Shown in pieces: positions 45,324 to 53,258 of a stretch of DNA of 64,000 nt. The notes under the pieces were generated by a model. It saw nothing but the letters and a program-made list of their open reading frames with translations, was not told where the DNA came from and did no database searches. Position 1 is the stretch's first letter; every line of letters starts with the position of its first letter. The position numbers and the translations under genes are program-made. Source of the stretch: CAIUGU01 sp965279735 (GTDB lineage Bacteria > Pseudomonadota > Gammaproteobacteria > Steroidobacterales > Steroidobacteraceae); assembly GCA_965279735.1 (NCBI GenBank), contig OZ257260.1, forward strand, positions 2,666,001 to 2,730,000. Direction: 5' to 3'.

Positions 45324-46051
45324 TATTCTTTTTCGCTGCTCCGCCCCTCGTACCCCTGCATCAACGCCTGCCACTCATCGGTTCCGAACTGCACTCCGCC
45401 GCGCTGACTGCGGATCTTCTCGAGTGACCGCTTGAGCCGCGCCAAAACCTGCTGCTCCCAGGCACCCGGCTTCCGGATTTGTGCCCGATCGAAATCGATG
45501 AGGTAGACCTTGTCCTGCCCATCGAGCAGGATGTTGTGCGCGTTGAGATCGGCATGATGCACGCCTCGCTGCTGCAACCGCGCAATGACGACTCCGGTTT
45601 CGCGCCACACGGTGAGCGGAACAGTTGCCTTGGTGATGCGATCGGCCAACGTGCGCGAATCCGGGATTTCCTGCGTGATCAGATCCGCACGATAGATGAG
45701 CCCGCTGCGGACGTAGCGCGCGGCGACCGGGGCCGGTACGGGAAATCCTTCGCTGTGCAGACGGAACAACAGACGCCATTCGCTGAAGGAACGGGTGCGC
45801 GCTTCGCCGAGCCAGAAATACCCGTCCGCCACCCATTTCGCGATCCAGCCACCCCGGCGATAGTGCTTGAGCACCCAGCGGCGGCCGGCATCGCGAATGA
45901 AGAGCACCTGCCCGCGTCCACCGGTTGTTTCGGCCGCGCCTTCACGCCCCGCCCAGTATTCCCGGGTAAACAGGCCGTCGTCAGGCTTACCCACGCGGGA
46001 TTCATCGTATAGGATGCCTCCCGCTGCGGTCCGTATCTGCTGTTCATTCAT
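45323..46051 (-). CDS. kdkA: 3-deoxy-D-manno-octulosonic acid kinase (KdkA-type)
   Basis: 242 residues. It is a small eukaryotic-type kinase fold: WVLKHYRRGG with the ATP Lys, RSFSEWRLLFRLHSEGFPVPAP, catalytic loop HHADLNAHNILLD and metal Asp in LIDFDRA. These match KdkA, which phosphorylates Kdo at O4 in the LPS inner core of Haemophilus, Xanthomonas and relatives. The ATG at 46051 gives the family length. It is divergent from the GT9 heptosyltransferase-like gene and close to waaA, which supports an inner-core role. Confidence 0.9.
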   Translation of the reverse strand: MNEQQIRTAAGGILYDESRVGKPDDGLFTREYWAGREGAAETTGGRGQVLFIRDAGRRWVLKHYRRGGWIAKWVADGYFWLGEARTRSFSEWRLLFRLHSEGFPVPAPVAARYVRSGLIYRADLITQEIPDSRTLADRITKATVPLTVWRETGVVIARLQQRGVHHADLNAHNILLDGQDKVYLIDFDRAQIRKPGAWEQQVLARLKRSLEKIRSQRGGVQFGTDEWQALMQGYEGRSSEKE

Positions 46052-46182
46052 TCGGGCGGCCAGGATTGTCGTTGGTTGGCCGTATTGTCGCGTACGCACG
46101 GCAGCAGAGGAACCCGCAACGTTCGGGTTGATCCGTTGACGATCGAAACGCCCAAAAACAAAAAACGGCCATCGTCCATAGC

Positions 46183-47268
46183 ATGACGCCTCTCTTTACC
46201 TCGCCACCCCGTGAAGTCTGCGTCCTTCGCCTGTCTGCGATCGGCGATGTCTGCCATACCCTCGCCGTCGTCCGCACCCTGCAGGCGGCCTGGCCGGATG
46301 CGCGCTTCACCTGGGTCATCGGCAAACTGGAAGCACGCCTGCTGGCCGGCATTCCCGAGATCGAATTCGTGGTGTTCGACAAGAAACGCGGCTTTGCGGC
46401 CTATCGCGATCTGCGTCGCGCGATGCGTGGGCGACGCTTCGACCTGCTGCTCCACATGCAGTTGGCGTTGCGCGCCAGCATAGCGAGCCTGCTGATTCCG
46501 GCACGCTGCAAGCTCGGCTTCAACCGTGAGCGCGCGCGCGAACTGCAGTGGCTGTTCACGACGCATCGCATCCGTCCCTCCGAGCGTCAGCATGTGCTTG
46601 ACGGCCTTTTCGGTTTTGCCGAACGGGCGGGTGTCTTCGATCGCCTGCTGCGTTGGGATATTCCCGTGGGCCGTGATGCGCTCGATCATGCGGCCCACGT
46701 CATTCCGGACGGCCAACCGACGCTGGTCATCAGCCCCTGCTCCAGCCATCCCGCCAGGAACTGGAGTCCGGAGCACTATGCTGCCGTGGCCGATCATGCC
46801 GCAGGCGTACTCGGCCTCAATGTCCTGCTCTGCGGTGGACCGAGCCTCATCGAGCGACGCATGGGCGATGCCATCCTGGCCGGCATGCAACACCCCTGCA
46901 CTGATCTCATCGGCAAGGACACCCTGCCCGGGTTTCTCGCGACGTTGGCGCGGGCCTCGGCCCTGCTGACTCCGGATTCGGGCCCTGCACACATGGCCAC
47001 GGCAGTCGGCACGCCCGTGATAGGTTTGTATGCGGCGACCAATCCGGCACGCAGCGGTCCTTACCTGAGCCGGCAGTGGTGCGTCGATCGCTATGACGCG
47101 GCAGCGCGGAAGTTCCTGGGCAAACCGGCCGCCGAGATTCCCTGGACTACCAAGATAGAGGAACCGGGCGTGATGGACCTGATTCAACCGGAAGACGTCA
47201 TCAAGAAACTGCACGGCATCCTGGCCCAGCAGGTCCGGCGATCCACTGATCGCACGCGGAATCCGTAG
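46183..47268 (+). CDS. Glycosyltransferase family 9 protein (LPS heptosyltransferase-like)
   Basis: 361 residues. It has the GT-B fold of ADP-heptose:LPS heptosyltransferases: VLRLSAIGDVCHTLAVVRTL at the N-terminus, ISPCSSHPARNWSPEHYA at the linker, and the nucleotide site TPDSGPAHMATAVGTPVIGLY. It would add a heptose or similar sugar to the inner core. Which position cannot be told. The GT2 gene follows 3 bp later, so the two are co-translated. Confidence 0.9.
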   Translation: MTPLFTSPPREVCVLRLSAIGDVCHTLAVVRTLQAAWPDARFTWVIGKLEARLLAGIPEIEFVVFDKKRGFAAYRDLRRAMRGRRFDLLLHMQLALRASIASLLIPARCKLGFNRERARELQWLFTTHRIRPSERQHVLDGLFGFAERAGVFDRLLRWDIPVGRDALDHAAHVIPDGQPTLVISPCSSHPARNWSPEHYAAVADHAAGVLGLNVLLCGGPSLIERRMGDAILAGMQHPCTDLIGKDTLPGFLATLARASALLTPDSGPAHMATAVGTPVIGLYAATNPARSGPYLSRQWCVDRYDAAARKFLGKPAAEIPWTTKIEEPGVMDLIQPEDVIKKLHGILAQQVRRSTDRTRNP

Positions 47269-47271
47269 GAA

Positions 47272-48084
47272 ATGGCACTCCCCCTGACGCTGCTGGTCAT
47301 GACATACAACGAAGCCGGAAACATCGGCCGTTGTCTCGACAGCGTGCCGTTCGCAGCGGAAAAAGTCGTGATCGACAGCGGCAGCACGGACGACACGTGT
47401 GCAATCGCCGAGCGGCATGGCGCGCGCGTGGTCCACCAGGACTGGCTGGGTTTCGGACCACAGCGCAATTTCTCGAGCCTGCAGGCGAGCCACGACTGGA
47501 TCCTGTTTCTCGACGCGGACGAGCATCTGTCGCCGGAACTGGCTGCCGAACTCGAACAGCGACTGCCTGCCCTGCTCACGTCAAACCTTGCGGGCGCCGT
47601 TCTCAAGCGGGCGACGTGGTACATGGGCGCGCCGCTGCGCTGGTATCGTCCAATGACGGTGGAGAAACACGGGCGGGTCTATCACCGGGCGCGGGCACGC
47701 TGGTCAGACGCACGCGTGCATGAGTCCGTGCGCTTCGATGGCGCGAGCATCACGCTCAGTGCGCCGCTATTCCATCACCATAATCCGACGCTGGTCCATG
47801 AGCAGATCAAGCTGCTGCGGTACTCGGAACTTAAAGCACGCGACTGGCTGGATCGTGGACGCTCCACACGGCTGTGGGAATGTCCGTTCGTATTCGCGAC
47901 CACCTTCTTCAAGGATTACATCCTGCGCCTGGCGTTCCTCGATGGCGCGCGCGGCTTCATCATCGCGCAGACGGCTGCAACCTACGCGGTCTACAAGCGG
48001 TTGCGGTACTTCGAGATGAAACACTACGCGGAATCGCGCGCCTCAGGCGCCGAAGTTTTACGGCGTCACGGGATCGATCGGTAG
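47272..48084 (+). CDS. Glycosyltransferase family 2 protein (WaaE-like LPS core)
   Basis: 270 residues. It is a GT-A enzyme: LTLLVMTYNEAGNIGRCLDSV, VVIDSGSTDDT, FGPQRNFS and the metal motif DADEHLSPEL. These match the WaaE/KdtX group that adds glucose to heptose I. It starts 3 bp after the GT9 gene and shares its transcript. The convergent DsbA-family gene ends 7 bp from its stop. Confidence 0.88.
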   Translation: MALPLTLLVMTYNEAGNIGRCLDSVPFAAEKVVIDSGSTDDTCAIAERHGARVVHQDWLGFGPQRNFSSLQASHDWILFLDADEHLSPELAAELEQRLPALLTSNLAGAVLKRATWYMGAPLRWYRPMTVEKHGRVYHRARARWSDARVHESVRFDGASITLSAPLFHHHNPTLVHEQIKLLRYSELKARDWLDRGRSTRLWECPFVFATTFFKDYILRLAFLDGARGFIIAQTAATYAVYKRLRYFEMKHYAESRASGAEVLRRHGIDR

Positions 48085-48091
48085 GTGTCTG

Positions 48092-48814
48092 TCAGGCTGC
48101 GAGCCGGCGTTCGATTCCGGCCTGCATGTCCGCGAGCGTGGCAAACCCGTAAGCCAGGGTTGTCATGCGACCGCCATCCTTGAGCAGCACCGTCGGATAA
48201 CCCCGCACGCCCCAGCTGCGATTCAGCCGGAATTCCGCGTCCGTTGCTTCGCGGACCGCCGCGCTGGTGAAACGCTGGACGAAAAGATCGAAGTCGATTC
48301 CGTACCGCTCGCACAGTGACGCATAAAACACGGGTTCAGCAGGATCTTCGTTGTCCACGTAGAACTTGCGCTGGATCGCCTCGAAGAAAGGCAGCTCCGG
48401 CCCGCCGAGCAACGGTCTTGCCGCCACCACTGCGCGGCACGCGGGTTCCGTGTCGTAGTTGAAGGAGCTGCGGTTGAGCAGCTCGAAGGAAAAGGGTTGC
48501 CCCGTGCGCTGGCCGATTTCCTCCCAGTGGTGCCGTAAAAATTCCCTGAACTGCCGGGTCCAGGCATCACCGCCGCCCGGACGCAATCCGCCGACGATCA
48601 CGGTGAAAGGAATGCCTTCCAGTGCGCAGTGGTCACTCAGTTTCTGGAGCGTCGGCGAAATGCCCCAGCACCAGGAGCACATCGGATCGCCGACATAGAT
48701 GACTTCGAAGCCATCGCGCACCTGCCTCGGCTTGTCCGCGAGGGGCGCGAGCGTGGCCGGCAGGCACACACCTGATTCCGGGTCGCAGGAAAGAAGGGGA
48801 TTTTCATCAGTCAT
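48092..48814 (-). CDS. DsbA-family (FrnE-like) thioredoxin-fold protein
   Basis: 240 residues. The active site is CSWC (46-49) in YVGDPMCSWCWGISP, and the cis-Pro loop is VRGYPTVLL. This is the FrnE/DsbA-like oxidoreductase group; no signal peptide was seen, so it is likely cytoplasmic, as in FrnE. Substrate unknown. The start at 48814 overlaps an upstream small reading frame by 8 bp; an upstream in-frame start at 48892 is less likely. Confidence 0.87.
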   Translation of the reverse strand: MTDENPLLSCDPESGVCLPATLAPLADKPRQVRDGFEVIYVGDPMCSWCWGISPTLQKLSDHCALEGIPFTVIVGGLRPGGGDAWTRQFREFLRHHWEEIGQRTGQPFSFELLNRSSFNYDTEPACRAVVAARPLLGGPELPFFEAIQRKFYVDNEDPAEPVFYASLCERYGIDFDLFVQRFTSAAVREATDAEFRLNRSWGVRGYPTVLLKDGGRMTTLAYGFATLADMQAGIERRLAA

Positions 48815-49001
48815 GGGCACCTGACTCCGAAGCTGCGGCACTAAGCGCTGGCTGCTCTGCTTCCCGCTCGCGAGACTCGTTCTCCTCCTCAACCTGCAAC
48901 GCGACCTGCGCTACGGGCGCAGGCACATGACAGGCCGGACCGTAGATACGCTTTTCCACTTTGCGCCGCCGTTGGCGCAGGTACCCTACCGCAACCTTCA
49001 T
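48807..49001 (-). CDS. Possible small protein of unknown function
   Basis: A 64-residue reading frame on the strand of the DsbA-like gene, whose start it overlaps by 8 bp, a spacing typical of coupled genes. It begins MKVAVGYLRQRRRKVEKR and ends in an acidic region (EEENESREREAEQ). No domain was recognised and the ribosome binding site is weak. It may be chance. Confidence 0.3.
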   Translation of the reverse strand: MKVAVGYLRQRRRKVEKRIYGPACHVPAPVAQVALQVEEENESREREAEQPALSAAASESGAHD

Positions 49002-49044
49002 CTGCAGACATCCCGCCCCGAGCCAATCCCTTTTCCTGAAGCCC

Positions 49045-49833
49045 TCAGGTCGCCTTGCAGGGCACCGGCTTCCAGGACGCGCCATCATCCTTCAGCTTCT
49101 TGAAGTCGAGGCTGGTGACGAATTCGCGGGTCAGGTAGACAGGATCCTCGACGATCGTCGTGATGGTCAGCCAATCCTCGCCGAAGGCGCTGTAACGGTT
49201 GTAGTACTCCGTCAGCTTCGTCTTGTCGCTGTAGGGAACGCCGTTCTTGCGCAGGTATCCCGGCGTAAGGTTGGTCGTGACCACTTTCAGTCCCGACTGG
49301 TCCCACGAAGCCGCGGATGTTCCCTGCAGGCTGGGCGCCTCGCTTGCAACCGGTGAGAAGTGGAACAGGCGTGTCTGCTCACCATGATCGGTCTGGGCCT
49401 TGAGGGTGGAGTCGTCGGTCCACTCGAACTTCACCCGCAGAGGATTGCGCATCAGGCCTGGTGCACCAAACGGTTTGCAGGAACCGACATCAGCCGGATT
49501 CCATGCATCCGCGAGCTTCTTTCCTTCGGCACTGATCGGCAGGCTCGCATAGTCGCCCTTCGGCGGTGTCAGCATGCGCCAGCGCCAGTCTTCAGTGATG
49601 ACCGCCACCCAGTATCCGGTGAGATCGGTCGGTGCACTCTCCTTTGGCGTTTTTCCCGCAGCAGGCGCCGGACCGCGGCGGCAATCCGCGTTGATGTCAC
49701 GCTCTTCCGTCGTGCAGCCGCTGGGGACTGCCACCTGGTTTGTGACCTGCGCGTGCGCAAGCTGCACAGGACCCACTGCGAATGCCACGACGGCACACAG
49801 GGATTTGAGGCTTGAAGGCTTGAAGTTGTTCAT
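49045..49833 (-). CDS. Secreted protein of unknown function (family related to two others in this region)
   Basis: 262 residues with a signal peptide (LCAVVAFAVGPVQLAHA). The mature part resembles the protein at 51260-52117 in order and motif: DLTGYWVAVITEDW, DYASLPI, a WDxSGLKVVTT strand, GYLRKNGVPYSD and EDPVYLT. It looks like an all-beta exported protein; no catalytic motif was seen. It lies directly downstream of a DUF6152 gene (12 bp gap) on the same strand. Confidence 0.8.
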   Translation of the reverse strand: MNNFKPSSLKSLCAVVAFAVGPVQLAHAQVTNQVAVPSGCTTEERDINADCRRGPAPAAGKTPKESAPTDLTGYWVAVITEDWRWRMLTPPKGDYASLPISAEGKKLADAWNPADVGSCKPFGAPGLMRNPLRVKFEWTDDSTLKAQTDHGEQTRLFHFSPVASEAPSLQGTSAASWDQSGLKVVTTNLTPGYLRKNGVPYSDKTKLTEYYNRYSAFGEDWLTITTIVEDPVYLTREFVTSLDFKKLKDDGASWKPVPCKAT

Positions 49834-49844
49834 GGCAGTCCGCT

Positions 49845-50240
49845 TTAGTCAAAGGTCTCGCCGGTGAATCCCCAACGATAGCCGTCAGAAGGTCTTTCGA
49901 TACGCCGCATGCGGATGCGGTGGTCTTCATCGTTACGGCCGGGGTTGCCCCAGATCTTCACGATGTCCCCTGCCTTGAACGTGGCACGCGTCACGCCGGT
50001 CCGGCCGAGTGCGCCCGCGCTTCCCCACTCGATCGCGTAGCGCGTGAGTTTGCCGCTCTTGTCCTTGACGGTCAGGTGCACGAACGAATGCGGATTGCGG
50101 AACATGAAGGCCACCAGCTCGCCTTCGACGACCACTTCCTGGTCTACGAGATAGGTGGCCGGAAAAGAGTGGTGCGCCTGCACTGCAGTGCCGGTGATGC
50201 AGGTTGCCGCGGCCACTGTCGCCAGGAATAGATGTTTCAT
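49845..50240 (-). CDS. DUF6152 family exported protein
   Basis: 131 residues: signal peptide (MKHLFLATVAAATCITGTAVQA) then a mature N-terminus HHSFPATY. The compact beta domain has the family motif FRNPHSFVHLTVKD and the strand TFKAGDIVKIWGNP. If cleaved after AVQA, the mature protein starts with two His, which could bind metal; this is an inference. It is paired with the secreted protein downstream; a second such pair lies at 58320-59692. Confidence 0.85.
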   Translation of the reverse strand: MKHLFLATVAAATCITGTAVQAHHSFPATYLVDQEVVVEGELVAFMFRNPHSFVHLTVKDKSGKLTRYAIEWGSAGALGRTGVTRATFKAGDIVKIWGNPGRNDEDHRIRMRRIERPSDGYRWGFTGETFD

Positions 50241-50266
50241 CAGGGGAATCCTCTTGCCTTGAATGC

Positions 50267-51232
50267 TTACCGGCGCTTTTTCGCGCTCAGCTCGCGGTAA
50301 ATCGTTTCGACGAACTTGTCAGTCGTCCACGTATCGGAGCCGGTGCCGTACCGGGCATCGAAGCCTTCGGTGGGCTTTGCCTTCACGACCTGCTGCAGCG
50401 TCCTGCCTTCCTTGATCATCTCCTGCACGTAGTCACGCAGGATGGTGAGCATGTCGCGGTACTCGACGACCTCCGACTCATCGCACAGCCGGCCCGAACC
50501 GGGGATCACGAGCGTCCCGCCCTCCTGATTGAGTTCAGGAACAGTCATGTCGATGAGCGTGTTCAGAGCCTCGAGAACACCGAGGAACGTGCCGCCGTTG
50601 GCCACATCGATGAACGGATAGTTGACCGTCGAGAAGATGCCGCCGGTACTGATCACATCCGAACGACGGAAGAAGACGAAGCTGTCTCCATTCGTGACGG
50701 CAGCAGGCTGGTGGATCAGCTCAACGGGCTCGCCGTTGAAGAACACGTCCTTGCGTGCAGTGAAGTACGTCGACGTCGGCCAGCCTTCAAAGGGCGGGGC
50801 CGGCTCTTCCGAGCTCATCCTCGCCAGCACGTTTTCGTGCGCGAGAATCGCGGCACCGGCCGTCGAATCCTCGATCGAACCGTTCACGTTGCCGCCGGCA
50901 ATGGTGCTGCCGGCCTGCGCCACCACCGGGTTGCCACCCACATAGAGTGGGAGCGCACTGGTGTTCATGACGTAGCGGATCGGGCCTGTTGAAAGGGTCT
51001 GGATCGTCGCCAGTACACGCTCACCAAGTCCCTCGGGCATGGAATCCACGATGAGCACACCGTCGGTCCCGACCTGCAGGGTCACATTGGAAGCCTGTCC
51101 GGTCAGCATGTAGATGTTGCCGCGGACGTGCACCACCTCGATCTCTTCCTGGGCAATGGCATTGCCAACGGCAAGCACCCCGGAGAGGCCGAGCACGGCG
51201 GCAAAGGCAAGGCGAAATTCACTGCGTCTCAC
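50267..51232 (-). CDS. Exported metallo-beta-lactamase-fold protein lacking metal ligands
   Basis: 321 residues with a signal peptide (FAAVLGLSGVLAVGNAIA). The MBL fold is recognisable (GNIYMLTGQASNVTLQVGTDGVLIVDS). The metal motif, normally T-H-x-H-x-D-H-x-G-G-N, reads TSALPLYVGGN (91-101). The later AHTDGD-type motif reads AVTNGDS, and the third region has STGGIF where GD is expected. It is probably a non-catalytic or altered family member. GTG at 51232 is chosen because gaggag lies 8 bp upstream; the earlier GTG at 51241 touches that site. Confidence 0.82.
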   Translation of the reverse strand: MRRSEFRLAFAAVLGLSGVLAVGNAIAQEEIEVVHVRGNIYMLTGQASNVTLQVGTDGVLIVDSMPEGLGERVLATIQTLSTGPIRYVMNTSALPLYVGGNPVVAQAGSTIAGGNVNGSIEDSTAGAAILAHENVLARMSSEEPAPPFEGWPTSTYFTARKDVFFNGEPVELIHQPAAVTNGDSFVFFRRSDVISTGGIFSTVNYPFIDVANGGTFLGVLEALNTLIDMTVPELNQEGGTLVIPGSGRLCDESEVVEYRDMLTILRDYVQEMIKEGRTLQQVVKAKPTEGFDARYGTGSDTWTTDKFVETIYRELSAKKRR

Positions 51233-51259
51233 GAAATACACTCCTCGAAACCTTAAGGT

Positions 51260-52117
51260 CTACTCGATGAAGCCCGGGTACATCTGCTTCGCGTCGCCCA
51301 TGGCCACGTCGAGCGGGATGTTGTACTTCGTCGCGAACTGCTTGAGATACGGGTTCTTCCAGGCGAAGTAATGCGGGACATAGCCCCTGCCCATGCTGGC
51401 CAGCTCGGTGACGCTTTCGCACGGGTAGGGTCCGAGCTTCCGGTTGAGGTTCAACTGGTAGTTCGACGACTTGATCAGCGGCTCGGTGAGGTACACCGGG
51501 TCCTCCGTGATCACCGAGATCGTCAGCTGGTTGCCATGGCGGATGTAGTGCTCGACCACCGTCGCCTGGTCGCTGCGCGGCAGGCCGTTGCGCCTCGCGT
51601 AACCTTCCTTGAGATGCGTCGTCGTGACTTTCAGCTTGTTGCCGTCCCACTCGCCGGTGGAAAATCCCTGATACGTGTGTGCCGCGTTCTTCGAGGGATG
51701 CGGGCGCTTGTCCATGTAGATGGTGCGTTCCGTTCCACCCCATTCCTTGCGCAGCCGGTAGGCCACGAGCTCCTGCGACTTGCTGTCCATCTCCTGCCAG
51801 ATCCTGACGTTCGACCAGAGCGCGGTGTACTCGAGAGGCAATTGCGCGCACTGGCGCTCTGGCACGTTCACGAGCGACGGATGCCAGTTGAGTGCCCGCT
51901 GCCGCGCGGCATTGTTGATGGGCAGCCCTGCGTAGTCCGCGATGTCGGGACCGGTACCGATTTCGATCCAGTCTTCGTGATAGGAAATCACCCAGTTGCC
52001 CGAAAGATCGATGGCATCGGGCGTACGACCCTGGCTCCATGCAAGCGGAACCTGCCCGATGCTGGCGAGTGCCAGCAGGCAGATCGGCCGGATGAACCTG
52101 TTCAACACCTTCTTCAT
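51260..52117 (-). CDS. Secreted protein of unknown function (relative of the 49045-49833 product)
   Basis: 285 residues with a signal peptide (ICLLALASIGQVPLAWS). The mature part has DLSGNWVISYHEDW, DYAGLPINNAARQRA, then STGEWDGNKLKVTTTHLKEG, ARRNGLPRSDQ and TEDPVYLTEPL. The order of these motifs matches the other protein, so they share a fold. No catalytic residues are apparent. It lies between the MBL-fold gene (27 bp) and the alpha/beta hydrolase gene (80 bp) on one strand. Confidence 0.8.
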   Translation of the reverse strand: MKKVLNRFIRPICLLALASIGQVPLAWSQGRTPDAIDLSGNWVISYHEDWIEIGTGPDIADYAGLPINNAARQRALNWHPSLVNVPERQCAQLPLEYTALWSNVRIWQEMDSKSQELVAYRLRKEWGGTERTIYMDKRPHPSKNAAHTYQGFSTGEWDGNKLKVTTTHLKEGYARRNGLPRSDQATVVEHYIRHGNQLTISVITEDPVYLTEPLIKSSNYQLNLNRKLGPYPCESVTELASMGRGYVPHYFAWKNPYLKQFATKYNIPLDVAMGDAKQMYPGFIE

Positions 52118-52197
52118 ATCCTCACCTCATCAAATATCGTGTCTGCAGCGATTGCCATGAGGCGAACCGCCCTGATCCGCAGGGGCTATCGATGACT

Positions 52198-53175
52198 TCA
52201 GTTCAGTCCCTTGCCCTGTACCCACTTCGCTGCCCGCTTCTTGCCGGGAATCGAAGCCAGGAAATTTTCTGTGGACACCGTCGTGATGTCGCCGTCCTCA
52301 CCCAGGCGTTCGTTGGCGCCGAAGTGCTCCACGTGGTCGAGTGACACGACGTCGGCGCGGACGCCCGCTGCCTTGAGCGCGGCAGCAAACTGGAGTGCCT
52401 GCTGGTCCGTATCGCCGACCTGGGATCCGCCCTTTACGTAGAAAAGCAGGAACGGAGGAATATGCTTGCCGGCACTGACGTTGCCGATTGCCAGCGCCTT
52501 CTTCCAGCCTCCTCCATAACTGGATTCATAGCGCTTCGTGCTGCCGTCCGCACCGATGACGCCATAGCTGCCCTCGTTGGCGATGACGCCCTTCAGCATG
52601 CTGAGATCGGTGCCCGCCTTCTTCAGGAATGCTTCATCCGTCGAAACCTGGCCGACGAGCTGTGCGCCCGCGGAATGACCCATCAGGAAAATCTGCTCGG
52701 GATCGCCACCAAACTCGGCGATGTTCGAATGCACCCAGGCCAGGGCGTTGGCGACGTCCTGCACGTTGACCGGGTATTGCCCTTCGGGCAGCAGCCGGTA
52801 GTTGATGCTGACGAGGATGTAGCCCAGCTTGGTCGTGAAATATTCGGGCTTCGGATCGAGGTCCTTGGACGCTCCCTTGTCGCTCATCCGCAGACCACCG
52901 CCATGCACCCAGACCATCACGGGTGAAGGAGCGGTCGGAGGTTCAGAGGAATCTGCAACGTAAACGTCGAGGCTCGTGAAGAAAGGATCCGGTGAGGTCT
53001 TGTCGTAAACGATGTCGTGGTAGAAGACCTCGTTCACGAACGTGTAAGGCGGATGGGAGAGGCCGCCACCGATATGGACATGCGCACGCTTGCTCTCGTG
53101 CGCGGAAGCCTGGCCCTGCAGGCCGGCCATACCGACCGCCAGCATCAGCATTGTCATCAATCTTCGAACATTCAT
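52198..53175 (-). CDS. Exported alpha/beta hydrolase
   Basis: 325 residues with a signal peptide (LMTMLMLAVGMAGLQGQASA). It has the hormone-sensitive lipase/BD-FAE type pattern: oxyanion motif HGGG (91-94), nucleophile GHSAG (166-170, Ser168) and a C-terminal DHVEHFG that carries the catalytic His. It would hydrolyse esters in the periplasm. It lies between the TonB-dependent receptor gene (83 bp) and a secreted-protein gene, so it may process an imported substrate. Confidence 0.9.
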   Translation of the reverse strand: MNVRRLMTMLMLAVGMAGLQGQASAHESKRAHVHIGGGLSHPPYTFVNEVFYHDIVYDKTSPDPFFTSLDVYVADSSEPPTAPSPVMVWVHGGGLRMSDKGASKDLDPKPEYFTTKLGYILVSINYRLLPEGQYPVNVQDVANALAWVHSNIAEFGGDPEQIFLMGHSAGAQLVGQVSTDEAFLKKAGTDLSMLKGVIANEGSYGVIGADGSTKRYESSYGGGWKKALAIGNVSAGKHIPPFLLFYVKGGSQVGDTDQQALQFAAALKAAGVRADVVSLDHVEHFGANERLGEDGDITTVSTENFLASIPGKKRAAKWVQGKGLN

Positions 53176-53258
53176 CCCTTCATCCTCACCCAGGAATCAT
53201 CATTCGCCTCGTCCCGACGCAAAAGCGGGCAGCCCTTCCGGACTGCCCGCCGCATTGC

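Noticed and set aside
46048..47526. 492-codon frame on the minus strand opposite the GT9 gene
   Set aside because: Antisense to a clear heptosyltransferase-like gene with typical motifs; its product has no recognised domain.
51219..52040. 273-codon frame on the minus strand overlapping the secreted protein gene at 51260-52117
   Set aside because: It is a different frame of the same region; the 51260-52117 frame has the signal peptide and motifs shared with its relative.
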